The position numbers and the translations under genes are program-made. From an uncultured Oscillospiraceae bacterium (lineage in GTDB: Bacteria > Bacillota > Clostridia > Oscillospirales > Oscillospiraceae), in NCBI GenBank assembly GCA_910579595.1, contig CAJTVM010000002.1, positions 1 through 64,000 on the forward strand: a stretch of 64,000 bases of DNA, given 5' to 3'. Shown here piece after piece: positions 51,053 through 59,898 of this stretch. Under the pieces are notes generated by a model that had not been told where the DNA came from, searched no databases, and saw nothing but the letters and a program-made list of their open reading frames with translations. Numbering within the stretch: the stretch's first letter is position 1; the number at the start of each line of letters is the position of its first letter.

Positions 51053-53154
51053 TTTGCATATACCTCCACATTGGAAATTTTGGGATGTTTTGGCTGCTTC
51101 ATGCCTGCGGTGGTAGCGCAGATGAGCTTGTCGCACAGCAGCAGCAGGGCGGGAAGGACGAAGATGACAGATACCATGCTGATGACCGCGCCACGGGCCA
51201 TGAGCATACACATGGAGCTGATGATGTCGATTTCGGAATAGACGGCTACGCCAAAGGTGGCGGCAAACAGCCCCGTACCGGATACGAGGATGGACGGGAT
51301 CGAGGTTGCCAACGCGGTGTGCACCGCTGTTTTCTTATCCGCGCCGTTGATGCGCTCCGTTTTATAACGAGTTGTCATCAGGATGGCGTAATCCACTGTG
51401 GCGCCGAGCTGGATGGTGCTGATACAGATGGGGGCGATGAAGGGCAGGCTCTGGCCCAGATAGTGGGGCAGGCCAAGATTGACGAAGATGGCCGCTTCGA
51501 TGACCGCGATAAGGATGAAGGGCAGGGAGAAGCTCTTTTCTACCAGGGCGATGATGAGGAAGATGGCGATGATGGACACGGCGTTGACCATTTTGAAGTC
51601 ATGGTCGGTGGTTTGGATCATGTCCTTCATGCAGGGGGCTTCTCCAATGAGCATCCCGCCCTGGTCGTACTTTTTCAGGATGTCGTTGAGCTGACTGATC
51701 TGAGTGTTCACCGCGTCGCTGGCCACCTTGTACTCGGAGTTGATAAGCAGTAAGCGCCAATTATCGCTTTTCAGCATAGAGGCGACGGACTCGGGCAGAA
51801 ACTCCTCCGGCACCCGGGAGCCCACCACAGACTCCATGCCAAGCACGTACTTCACGCCGTCCACCTGTTCCATCTCCTGAGTCATGGCCCGCACGTCTTT
51901 CGCGGATACATCCGCGTTCACCAGCAGCATATGGGTGGACGCCACGTCGAACTCATCCCGCAACTTGCCCTCAGCGATCACATATTCCATGTCCTCAGGC
52001 AGGCACTGGCCCATGTCGTAGTACACCTCGCTGTTGGCCTGGTTATAGCCGTAGAGGGCGGGAGGAAGAATCAGGGCAAAGATCACGATAAACACCGGGA
52101 ATACTTTTACGACACCACCGGACAGCTTTCCCATATTGGGGATCGGGGAACGGTGGCGGGTCTTTTGCAGGGGCTTGTCGAACACCAGGATCAGTGCCGG
52201 CAGCACAGTGACGCAGCCCAGCACCCCCAGCAGCACGCCCTTTGCCATCACGATGCCCAAATCCCGGCCCATGGTAAAGGACATGAAGCACAGGGCGATG
52301 AACCCGGCCACGGTGGTGATGGAGGAGCCCAGCACCGAGGTCAGCGTGGCCTGGATGGCGTTGGCCATGGCCTCGTTCTTGTCCTCACACAGCCGCCGCT
52401 GCTCGTTGTAGCTGTTCCACAGGAAAATGGAATAGTCCATGGTGACTGCCAGCTGGAGCACCGCCGACAGGGCCTTGGTGATGTAGGAGATCTCCCCCAG
52501 GAAGTAGTTGGTGCCCATGTTCATGAGGATCATCATACCGATGCTGGCCAGGAACACGAAGGGCACCAGCCAGCTGTCCAGCAGGAGCAGCATAGCCGCG
52601 CAGGCCAGCGCCACGGCGATGCCCACGTAAATGGGTTCCTCCACCTCGCACAAATCCTTCAAATCCGTGACCAGGGCGGACATACCGGACACGAAGCACC
52701 GCTCTCCGGCAATGGCGCGAATGTCCCGGATGGCGTCCATGGTCAGGTCGGAGGAGGTGGAGGTGTCGAAGAACACCGCCATCATGGTGGCGTTTTTGGA
52801 GTTGAACGCCTCATAGATGGTGTCGGGCAGCAGCTCCATGGGGACGGACACGTCCATCAGGGAGTCGTACCACAGCACGGTGTCCACATGGTCCACCTGC
52901 TCTACCCGCGCCTTCAGAGCGGCCACGTCCTTGGCGGGCATATCCTCCAGGATGAGGAAGGAGAACGCGCCCTTATTGAAGTCCTCCAGCAGCTCGTTCT
53001 GCCCGATGACGGTGTCCATGTCCTCTGGAAGGTAGTTGAGCATATCGTAGTTGACCCGGGTGCCTGCCATGCCCAGCACCGAGGGGATCATGAGCAGCAG
53101 TGTACAGATTAAAATGGGGACGCGGTACTTGACCACCGCTTTGGAAAAACGCAT
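51049..53154 (-). CDS. MMPL/RND-family transporter
   Basis: The 701-residue protein has twelve expected membrane helices arranged as two repeats, each with one helix, a large outer loop (about 35-180 and 375-515) and five helices. The conserved intramembrane regions are LQLAVTMDYSIFLWNSYNEQRR and IQLGATVDYAILMTTRYKTER (DY motif in both halves), which in MMPL proteins carries the proton relay. Substrate is unknown; lipids or hydrophobic compounds are usual. The gene lies between an HdeD-like gene and the heptad-repeat protein, all in one direction. Confidence 0.9.
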   Translation of the reverse strand: MRFSKAVVKYRVPILICTLLLMIPSVLGMAGTRVNYDMLNYLPEDMDTVIGQNELLEDFNKGAFSFLILEDMPAKDVAALKARVEQVDHVDTVLWYDSLMDVSVPMELLPDTIYEAFNSKNATMMAVFFDTSTSSDLTMDAIRDIRAIAGERCFVSGMSALVTDLKDLCEVEEPIYVGIAVALACAAMLLLLDSWLVPFVFLASIGMMILMNMGTNYFLGEISYITKALSAVLQLAVTMDYSIFLWNSYNEQRRLCEDKNEAMANAIQATLTSVLGSSITTVAGFIALCFMSFTMGRDLGIVMAKGVLLGVLGCVTVLPALILVFDKPLQKTRHRSPIPNMGKLSGGVVKVFPVFIVIFALILPPALYGYNQANSEVYYDMGQCLPEDMEYVIAEGKLRDEFDVASTHMLLVNADVSAKDVRAMTQEMEQVDGVKYVLGMESVVGSRVPEEFLPESVASMLKSDNWRLLLINSEYKVASDAVNTQISQLNDILKKYDQGGMLIGEAPCMKDMIQTTDHDFKMVNAVSIIAIFLIIALVEKSFSLPFILIAVIEAAIFVNLGLPHYLGQSLPFIAPICISTIQLGATVDYAILMTTRYKTERINGADKKTAVHTALATSIPSILVSGTGLFAATFGVAVYSEIDIISSMCMLMARGAVISMVSVIFVLPALLLLCDKLICATTAGMKQPKHPKISNVEVYAK

Positions 53155-53173
53155 TTAAATCATCCAACCTTTC

Positions 53174-53752
53174 TTAAACTTCAATGACGTCGGGCCGCTG
53201 GTGGGCCACAATTTTTACGGTACTCACTGCCACACAAAGGTTCAGCACACCTTCCGCCAGCAGTGCCGCGCCCAGCAGGGCGGTGAGCAGCTGGACGCTG
53301 TCCCAGGGACGGAACACCAGCGCCAGCCCCACCAGCCCGGTGACAATGGCCAGCGCCAGTGTCAGCCACCAGCTGGGGATGCCAAACCGCTTGGCGTCCA
53401 CCGCAATCTGCACCTTGAACAGGCCGTCGGTTAGAATGGCGATGCCCAGGGCGGCAAAGATGAAGTCCAGCGCCCCCGCTGGCTTTGCCAGCACCAGGAT
53501 GCCCAGGGCAATGAGCAGCAGCCCGAAGCCCAGGTCGTACTGGAACGCCAGCCGGAACAGGTCCTTGGAGAAGTACCCCACCAGCTTGACGATGCCAAAT
53601 ACGATCATGGCCGCGCCCAGCGTCCGGCTGATGGCGGTGGCGGAGAATTCCGGCTTGACGATGAACAGCGCGCCGGCGGCACAGAACACCAGGGACATGA
53701 CGATGTAGCCGGCCTTGGCCACCCACATGGGGATTGTACAGCGGGTTTTCAT
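53174..53752 (-). CDS. HdeD-like (DUF308) membrane protein
   Basis: The 192-residue protein has six membrane helices in three hairpin pairs, for example GYIVMSLVFCAAGALFIVKP and LGFGLLLIALGILVLAKPAGALDF, the usual pattern of HdeD/DUF308 proteins. Function in clostridia is not known. It starts with ATG 53752 after AGGAGGTG and is 19 bp upstream of the MMPL gene, so it heads that operon. Two hairpins are found in its 5' region. Confidence 0.85.
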   Translation of the reverse strand: MKTRCTIPMWVAKAGYIVMSLVFCAAGALFIVKPEFSATAISRTLGAAMIVFGIVKLVGYFSKDLFRLAFQYDLGFGLLLIALGILVLAKPAGALDFIFAALGIAILTDGLFKVQIAVDAKRFGIPSWWLTLALAIVTGLVGLALVFRPWDSVQLLTALLGAALLAEGVLNLCVAVSTVKIVAHQRPDVIEV

Positions 53753-53841
53753 GGTTTACACCTCCTGCCGCAAGTGGTTTTCCCTTGTGTGATTGTGAGT
53801 ATAGCAAAGGGCGGAAGCCTTTACCATGGGCAGTAAAAAGT

Positions 53842-53935
53842 CCCGTGCCTAAAAACCAGGCACGGGGGAAAATCTATCTGAAAAACAGACACAGGACGCC
53901 CTTGTGCCTAAATTTTAGGCATTGGGCCGTCCTGT
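53842..53935 (-). other. Two tandem hairpins upstream of the HdeD-MMPL operon (gene-free stretch 53753-54210)
   Basis: The first hairpin pairs 53842-53850 with 53858-53866 (9 bp). The second, 53891-53935, has outer arms ACAGGACG/CGTCCTGT and an inner GCCTAAA/TTTAGGC. Both contain the sequence GTGCCTAAA. On the minus strand each is followed by T-rich sequence, so they could terminate or attenuate the operon message. The rest of this 458-bp gap holds an AT-rich segment (53940-54000, with TTGATA and TATATA boxes on the plus strand) and the MITE. Confidence 0.5.
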
Positions 53936-54020
53936 GAACAACAAAGATATTTGATAAAAAAGATAGACTCCTGATATATAATAACTTCACAAATTGATAA
54001 AGTAAGGACACGGAGACTAA

Positions 54021-54182
54021 GAACCTGTATTCACAACCTCGATTCACCATCTGGCCGGGTCTTTTCCCGCCATGCCGCGTTAAATTTTCTTGAAGTAAAC
54101 GCAATGATTCCTGCGAAAATTTGCCTTGCCTGACGGGAAAATCCCTCGGTCATCCGGCGGTTTTGGCTGTGAATACAGGTTC
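54021..54182. mobile_element. 162-bp MITE with terminal inverted repeats and TAA duplication
   Basis: The ends GAACCTGTATTCACA and TGTGAATACAGGTTC are a perfect 15-bp inverted repeat, with two further matches after one mismatch. TAA flanks both sides (54018-54020 and 54183-54185), consistent with a 3-bp target duplication as made by some IS5-group elements. The inside is also an imperfect palindrome (TTTTCCCG and AATTTTC recur in inverted order at matching distances). There is no room for a transposase gene. Confidence 0.85.
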
Positions 54183-54210
54183 TAACTCAAAAATGGATGG
54201 AGTCCAAATT

Positions 54211-54870
54211 ATGAAACGCACGGCGCATTTTTCTTTGGGCGGGGATCTGATCCAGCGCTTTTCCAATCTCCTGGTGAAGCTGCTGAAATTGAATTTCCTG
54301 ACGCTGGTTTTCAGCCTCCCCGTGTTCACGGCGGGCGCGTCGCTGACCGCCATGCACCACTGCCTATCCAAGGTGATCCGCCAGACCGATGACCAGGACG
54401 ACGGCCAATTGGGGGAGCAGTTCCTGCGCGCGTTCCGGGAGAATTTTAAGCAGGCTACCCTGCTGTGGCTGCCGTTTCTGCTGATCTTTGCGTCGGCGCT
54501 GGTGAATGTGGTTATCCTGCTGCTGGCCCCGGACACGTTTGCGGACTGGGTGGTGGTCCCCGCAGCTGCTGCTGCCATCGTCACCTTCCTGCTGTTCCAG
54601 TTTGTCATGCCCATGCAGGCGCATTTTGAAAACACACCGCTGGACACCCTGCGCTTTGCCGCCATACTCGCCATCGCCTACCTCCCCAGAACCGTCCTCA
54701 TGGCGGTTTTATGGCTGGCGCCCTTCGTGCTGTTCTGGAACGTTACCTTATCGTGGCCGCTGCTCCTGCTGTTCGGCACGGCCCTGCCGGGGTATCTTTG
54801 CGCAAGACTCTGCGATCCGGTGTTCCGCAGGCTGGAGGAAAATCAGGAGCGGGAGGAAGCCGGGGAATAA
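54211..54870 (+). CDS. DUF624 (YesL-like) membrane protein
   Basis: The 219-residue protein has about five membrane helices and the DUF624 start pattern, with LLKLNFLTLVFSLPVFTAGASLTAMHHCLSKV. YesL-type proteins accompany carbohydrate ABC transport genes in many Firmicutes; their task is not established. ATG 54211 follows GGAGTCC; an in-frame ATG at 54193 is possible. The MITE ends 28 bp upstream, so the promoter must be in or beyond the MITE. The GH120 gene follows after 79 bp. Confidence 0.85.
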   Translation: MKRTAHFSLGGDLIQRFSNLLVKLLKLNFLTLVFSLPVFTAGASLTAMHHCLSKVIRQTDDQDDGQLGEQFLRAFRENFKQATLLWLPFLLIFASALVNVVILLLAPDTFADWVVVPAAAAAIVTFLLFQFVMPMQAHFENTPLDTLRFAAILAIAYLPRTVLMAVLWLAPFVLFWNVTLSWPLLLLFGTALPGYLCARLCDPVFRRLEENQEREEAGE

Positions 54871-54949
54871 ATGTTATAAAAAAGGCAAAGGCACGCCATC
54901 CGCTGTGCTTTTGTTGTAAATTATATGGAACCGAAAGGGGAAAGGGAAC

Positions 54950-56950
54950 ATGAACATCTATGTATCCGCGTCTGCGGCAAGAAGTGGATCCGGCACGGCG
55001 GACAGGCCGTTCAAGACCATCGGTGAGGCGGCAAAGGCCGCCTGTCCGGGGGATGAGGTGATTGTTGCGCCGGGCGTATACCGGGAGTATGTGGATCCGG
55101 TCAACGCTGGGACCGCAGACGCCCGGATTACCTACCGTTCCGAGGTGCCGGGCCAGGCCGTGATCTCCGGCGCCGAGCCGGTGAAGGGCTGGGAGCGGCA
55201 CCAGGGCGACACTTGGGTGTGCCGGATCGGGAACGGTGTTTTCGGGGATTACAACCCCTATACCACCGTGGTGGAGGGAGACTGGTACTTTGCCCCGGAT
55301 CCAGTGCACACCGGCGAGGTCTACCTCAACGGCCACGCCATGTATGAGGTTCTCTCCCTGCCGGAGGTGCTGGAGCCCAAAATTTTCCCCTATTCCTGGG
55401 AAAAGGAGGACTCCCTTTATAAATGGTACACCGAGCAGGACGGGGATGAAACCGTCATTTATGCCAACTTCCGGGGGGCGGATCCCAACCGGGAAAACGT
55501 GGAGATTAATGTGCGCCGCAACTGCTTCTACCCTTCCAAGGAGGGCGTGGGCTATATCACCCTGTCCGGCTTCACTGTGAAGCAGGCCGCCACCCAGTGG
55601 GCGCCGCCCACGGCCTATCAGGACGGCATGGTTGGCCCCCACTGGTCCAAGGGCTGGATCATCGAGGACTGCGAGATCTCCGATTCCCGGTGCTCCGGCA
55701 TCACCCTGGGTAAATACCTCCAGCCGAACAATAATAACAAGTGGACCACTAAATATACCAAGGACGGCACCCAGACCGAGCGGGACAACATTATGCAGGC
55801 CCAGCGGGAGGGCTGGACCAAGGAGACCGTGGGTTCCCACATCATCCGCCGCTGCAACATCCACCACTGCGGCCAGACGGGCATTGTGGGCCACCTGGGC
55901 GGGGCGTTCTCCCTCATTGAGGACAACCACATCCACCACATCAACAACAAGCAGGATCTCACCGGGGCGGAGATCGGCGGCATCAAAATGCACGCCGCCA
56001 TCGACGTGACCTATCGCCGGAACTGGATCCACCACTGCACCCGGGGCCTCTGGCTGGACTGGCAGGCCCAGGGCACCCGCGTCACCCAGAACCTGTTCCA
56101 TGACAACACCCCGCCGGAGGGGGTGGAGGGTACGCCCATTCTGGGGGTGGGGGAGGACATCTTCATTGAGGTGTCCCATGGCCCCACGCTGGTGGACAAC
56201 AACCTGCTGCTTTCCCCCTGCTCCTGCCGGATCAGCACCCAGGGCATGGCCTTTGTCCATAACCTGATTGCCGGATCCTTCACATGGGTGGGGCTGGGGA
56301 CGGACAACTGCGGCAAGAACCTGCCCACCCCCCGTTATACGCCTTACCATGTGCCGCACCGCACCGAGGTGGCCGGCTTCATGACCATCCTCCACGGCGA
56401 TATGCGCTTCTACAACAACATTTTTGTCCAGCAGCCCATCCGGGACGCCTATGTGCGGCACGCCAAGCAGCATAACGAGGAGGACGGTTACAACTTCATC
56501 TGCGGCACCTGCCCCTACGAGGGCTACCCCTCCGCGGAGGAGTACTTCCCCCAGTTCCGCCCGTGGAACGCCGAGGAGGAGCGGGATAAGGACAAGTACT
56601 ACAAGCATCTGCCGGTCTATACCGGGGGGAACGCCTACTTCAACGGCGCGAAGCCCATGAGCGGCGAGACGGACGCCTTTGTGGATACAGAGCACACCGT
56701 AACCCTCTCCCTGTCCTGGGAGGACGGCGCACCCCGGCTGGAGACGGATCTGTACGCGTATCTCCAGACGGCGTGCAAGACTGTCTCCACCCGGACGCTG
56801 GGCGAGGCCTTCGAGCCGGAGCAGAGGTTTGAAAACCCGGACGGCAGCGAGATCATTTTCAATGCGGATTATTTTGGCGACCACCGGGCGGTGGCCCCGA
56901 TCTGCGGCCCCTTCGAGGGGAAGGAGCAGTGCGGGCGGCAGCTCTTTTGA
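54950..56950 (+). CDS. GH120 family beta-xylosidase
   Basis: The 666-residue protein is a right-handed beta-helix enzyme. Many blocks match GH120 beta-xylosidase (XylC) as I remember it: VFGDYNPY, GEVYLNGHAMYE, VEINVRRNCFYP, WAPPTAYQDGMVGPHWSKGWIIE and GIVGHLGGAFSLIEDNHIHHI. The catalytic pair would be D370 (LWLDWQAQGTRV) and E407 (IFIEVSHGP), matching the D/E pair reported for the Thermoanaerobacterium enzyme. A loop of about 14 extra residues lies between them (PPEGVEGTPILGVG). There is no signal peptide, so it should act on xylo-oligosaccharides inside the cell, fed by the ABC importer downstream. AAAGGGGAAAGGG precedes the ATG. Confidence 0.88.
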   Translation: MNIYVSASAARSGSGTADRPFKTIGEAAKAACPGDEVIVAPGVYREYVDPVNAGTADARITYRSEVPGQAVISGAEPVKGWERHQGDTWVCRIGNGVFGDYNPYTTVVEGDWYFAPDPVHTGEVYLNGHAMYEVLSLPEVLEPKIFPYSWEKEDSLYKWYTEQDGDETVIYANFRGADPNRENVEINVRRNCFYPSKEGVGYITLSGFTVKQAATQWAPPTAYQDGMVGPHWSKGWIIEDCEISDSRCSGITLGKYLQPNNNNKWTTKYTKDGTQTERDNIMQAQREGWTKETVGSHIIRRCNIHHCGQTGIVGHLGGAFSLIEDNHIHHINNKQDLTGAEIGGIKMHAAIDVTYRRNWIHHCTRGLWLDWQAQGTRVTQNLFHDNTPPEGVEGTPILGVGEDIFIEVSHGPTLVDNNLLLSPCSCRISTQGMAFVHNLIAGSFTWVGLGTDNCGKNLPTPRYTPYHVPHRTEVAGFMTILHGDMRFYNNIFVQQPIRDAYVRHAKQHNEEDGYNFICGTCPYEGYPSAEEYFPQFRPWNAEEERDKDKYYKHLPVYTGGNAYFNGAKPMSGETDAFVDTEHTVTLSLSWEDGAPRLETDLYAYLQTACKTVSTRTLGEAFEPEQRFENPDGSEIIFNADYFGDHRAVAPICGPFEGKEQCGRQLF

Positions 56951-56956
56951 CAGGCG

Positions 56957-58225
56957 CTAACTGTTTTCAGCCAAATCCATGCTCTCCTTTACGAAATCGT
57001 CCTCGGAATTGGCGATGCGGTAGGCCCGGGGGGTCATCCCGATCACTTTTTTAAATTCCGCGCCCATGTGGCTCTGGGAGGAAAAGCCCAGGCTTGTGGC
57101 GATGTGGATGTAGGAATAGTCGGAATAGGCCAGGAGGTTTTTCGCCAGCTCGATTTTCTCGTGCAGGATAAACTGCTTCAGCGAGACGTTTTCGCATTTG
57201 CGGAACAGGGCGGAGAGATAATTCGCCTCCAGCCCGATGGCGTCAGCGATTTTCTGTACCGTGAGCTTTTCGTGCAGGTGGGCAAAAATATAGTCCTTAC
57301 AGTGGGAAATATGCCGGTTTTCTTTTACCGGCATATTTCCCTCTTTTTGCACCAGCAGCTCGTGGACCAGTTGGGCATATTGCAGCTCGGCGTTGCGGTA
57401 GAGGCTTTCGATGGTGATGATGTCGTGGCACGCCTCCATCTGCTGGATGAAAACATCGCTCAGGTAGAAGCTGGTTTCATAGTGCAGGCCGCCATCAATG
57501 GCCGCCCGGCTGGTCAGGGTGATGGCGACGATGCCCAGGTTGATGGCCTGCCGGATGGGATCCTCGGAGAGCTTGCCGTAACGGCCTGGATAGGCCTCCG
57601 ATAAGACGCGCCGCAGCCCCTCCACATCCCCCCGCCGGACGCAGGCGCACTCCCGCACCTCGTGGTTGTAGGGGTTGTGGGCAAAGCCGTTTTCCACATT
57701 CTCAAAGACGGTGGTGTAAAATTCTTTCAGCGCCTGGTGCCGGATCTGTTCGTAGGTGCAGTTCGTAGCCAGCAGCTGCTGGCTGTCCAGAGGGGGGGCC
57801 CCCTCTGGAATCCGATATTCAAGGTGGTAAAGCAGCAGGATATCCTCCACAAATACGTTGATGGAGCAGTAAGGGACGGCCTCCGCCCAGGCGGTCTCCG
57901 CCTCGTTGTCCGTGCGCTGGGGGAGGGACAGTTTGTGCCGGAATTTGACCTCCTCCGTCAGCTGTGTCGGGCCGAGCAGGCAAAACCCGCCGTCGGTGGG
58001 GACCCAGGCATAGACCAGCTTTTCATTGACGGAAAAAAGCAGCGGGGGCTGCGCCGGATCGTAGGAGCGGATCAGCGGATGCGCCAGGATTTGGGGCCAA
58101 TCGTTGATGGTGAAATGGAAATCCTCGCTAACGGATTCCTCCAGCAGGGCTCCGCTGTTTCCGAACACACGCACGATGGAGTGGAGGTGCGACAGGATGT
58201 GGGTGAGCAGATAGGGATTTTTCAT
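56957..58225 (-). CDS. AraC-family transcriptional regulator
   Basis: The 422-residue protein has a large N-terminal sensory region with no family I can name and a C-terminal AraC double helix-turn-helix: LTVQKIADAIGLEANYLSALFRKC and YIHIATSLGFSSQSHMGAEFKKVIGMTPRAYR. It is convergent with the GH120 gene (6 bp gap) and divergent from the binding-protein gene, so it most likely controls the xylo-oligosaccharide importer and enzyme. ATG 58225 is the likely start; AAAGGAGC lies 12 nt upstream, a little far. Confidence 0.9.
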   Translation of the reverse strand: MKNPYLLTHILSHLHSIVRVFGNSGALLEESVSEDFHFTINDWPQILAHPLIRSYDPAQPPLLFSVNEKLVYAWVPTDGGFCLLGPTQLTEEVKFRHKLSLPQRTDNEAETAWAEAVPYCSINVFVEDILLLYHLEYRIPEGAPPLDSQQLLATNCTYEQIRHQALKEFYTTVFENVENGFAHNPYNHEVRECACVRRGDVEGLRRVLSEAYPGRYGKLSEDPIRQAINLGIVAITLTSRAAIDGGLHYETSFYLSDVFIQQMEACHDIITIESLYRNAELQYAQLVHELLVQKEGNMPVKENRHISHCKDYIFAHLHEKLTVQKIADAIGLEANYLSALFRKCENVSLKQFILHEKIELAKNLLAYSDYSYIHIATSLGFSSQSHMGAEFKKVIGMTPRAYRIANSEDDFVKESMDLAENS

Positions 58226-58299
58226 AAGGGGGCGGCGCTCCTTTCTGAGGCATTTCCATAAAAAAGGGAACCTTGGACGAAAAAATTGTGGAGAATTCA

Positions 58300-58392
58300 A
58301 AATCTCAAAGATTTATGATAACTATAGCAGAATCTTGATATATCCGTCAAGCCCTTTTCTGTATAATTTAACACAGACGGTAAGCGATTACC
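58300..58392 (+). promoter_or_regulatory. Regulated promoter with three inverted repeats
   Basis: A perfect TATAAT (58362-58367) has no proper -35 at 17 bp (the nearest, TTGATA at 58335, is 21 bp away), which fits an activator-dependent promoter. AAATCT-CAA-AGATTT (58300-58314) and CTTGA-N8-TCAAG (about 58334-58351) lie upstream. GGTAA-GCGA-TTACC (58379-58392) lies just after the start point and looks like a LacI/CcpA-type operator with a central CG. Confidence 0.55.
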
Positions 58393-58436
58393 GGTACGGT
58401 GCAGTACAAAATCACAATAAGTAAAGGAGAGTTAGT

Positions 58437-59810
58437 ATGAAAAAGAAACTTGCACTGCTTCTGGCGGCTATGATGCTGCTGAGCCTGACCCTCGCCGGCT
58501 GCGGCGGCGGAAAGACCCCCAACACCGGGAATAACCCCGGCGGCGAAACCAGCGATCCCGGCGACAACAACCCCAGTGACAGCAACCCCGGCGGCTCCTC
58601 CAACGGCGGCACCATCACATTCTGGAACATTGCCACTGATGAGCCGGACAAGACCGTTTTTTCCTATGCGGTTGACCAGTACAACACCAACGACGCCCCC
58701 AACAGCGGCTTCACCATTGAGCAGGTCTCTACGGTGAACGACCAGTACAAGAGCAAGCTGGCGGTGGCCATGGGCGCCGGCGAGTGCCCGGACGTCTACA
58801 CCCACTGGACCGGCGGCTCCCTGGCGGAGTACGTAAAGTCCGGTTACGCCCAGGATCTGACAGAGCTGGTTGACAAGTACGGCCTGCGCGACCGCTACAC
58901 CGAGGCTTCTCTGGCCCAGGGCACCGTCGACGGCAAGATCTACGCCCTGCCTACCAAGAACAACTCCATCGCCGCGTTCTTCTATGACAAGGCTATGTGG
59001 GCGGAAAAGGGCTATGAGATCCCCACCACCATCGCCGAGCTGGAGGCCCTGTGCGACAAGATGGTGGCCGATGGCATCGTCCCCTTCGCCCTGGCTAACC
59101 AGCCCCAGTGGACCGGCTCCATGTACTATATGTATCTGGTGACCCGCCACGGCGGCCCGGACATCGTGACCAATGCCTATGACGGCAGCGGCTCTCTGGT
59201 GAACGATTCCACCATCTATGCCGGTCAGAAGATCCAGGAGTGGGTGAACAAGGGCTACTTCCCCGCCGGCGTCAACTCCCTGTCCCCGGACAACGGCGAC
59301 GACCGCGCCCTGCTCTACCAGGGAGCTGGCATGATGCTCCAGGGTTCCTGGCAGGTTGGTTCCATCAAGAGCGAGAACCCCGAGTTCTATGAGAACCTGG
59401 GTTGCTTCGCGTTCCCGGCCCTGGAAGGCTCCAGCGCGGATCAGACCGCCATCGTCGGCACTCTGGGCGATGTGTTCATCTCCTTCAACTGCACCGGCGA
59501 GAAGCTGGAAGAAGCGGTGAAGATGGTTTCCTACTACTCCACCGATGAGTGGATGAAGCTGGACATCGAGAGCGGCAACCTGCCCCCGCTGAAGGCCGCT
59601 ACCTCCGAGGAACCCGCGTGGCAGGATCTGTTGGTCATCCTGAACGACGCCTCCGCGGTCCAGCTCTGGTGGGATCAGTACCTGCCCGCCGCTGTGGCCG
59701 ATGTCCACAAGTCCGCCTCCCAGAAGTGCTTTGACGCCTCCGCCACGCCGGAAGCCATCGCCCAGGAGCAGCAGGACGCCATGGACGAGTATCTCGCGCA
59801 GAACGGCTGA
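58437..59810 (+). CDS. Sugar-binding lipoprotein of ABC importer
   Basis: The 457-residue protein has a lipoprotein signal (LLSLTLAGC, lipidated C22), a Gly/Asn/Pro/Asp-rich linker (about 25-58) and a family-1 extracellular solute-binding domain beginning TITFWNIATDEPDKTVFSYAV. It probably binds xylo-oligosaccharides, inferred from the GH120 neighbour. AAAGGAGAG precedes the ATG. A 12-bp hairpin between this gene and the permease gene may protect the message. Confidence 0.92.
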   Translation: MKKKLALLLAAMMLLSLTLAGCGGGKTPNTGNNPGGETSDPGDNNPSDSNPGGSSNGGTITFWNIATDEPDKTVFSYAVDQYNTNDAPNSGFTIEQVSTVNDQYKSKLAVAMGAGECPDVYTHWTGGSLAEYVKSGYAQDLTELVDKYGLRDRYTEASLAQGTVDGKIYALPTKNNSIAAFFYDKAMWAEKGYEIPTTIAELEALCDKMVADGIVPFALANQPQWTGSMYYMYLVTRHGGPDIVTNAYDGSGSLVNDSTIYAGQKIQEWVNKGYFPAGVNSLSPDNGDDRALLYQGAGMMLQGSWQVGSIKSENPEFYENLGCFAFPALEGSSADQTAIVGTLGDVFISFNCTGEKLEEAVKMVSYYSTDEWMKLDIESGNLPPLKAATSEEPAWQDLLVILNDASAVQLWWDQYLPAAVADVHKSASQKCFDASATPEAIAQEQQDAMDEYLAQNG

Positions 59811-59846
59811 GCCCACCCCGCCAAACGGTTAGAATGTATTTGCTCG

Positions 59847-59874
59847 ATCGGGCAGGGGTCCGCCCCTGCCCGAT
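59847..59874 (+). other. Stable hairpin between binding protein and permease genes
   Basis: A perfect 12-bp stem (59847-59858 with 59863-59874) with the tetraloop TCCG and no T-run. Placement between a binding-protein gene and its permeases is where other ABC operons keep message-stabilising hairpins that raise binding protein over permease levels. Confidence 0.7.
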
Positions 59875-59898
59875 TGGTATTAGAGGGAGTGTGATTTC

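Noticed and set aside
54021..54182. The inverted repeat pair as a simple terminator
   Set aside because: The arms are 130 bp apart, perfectly matched only at the ends, and are flanked by a TAA duplication, which fits a transposable element.
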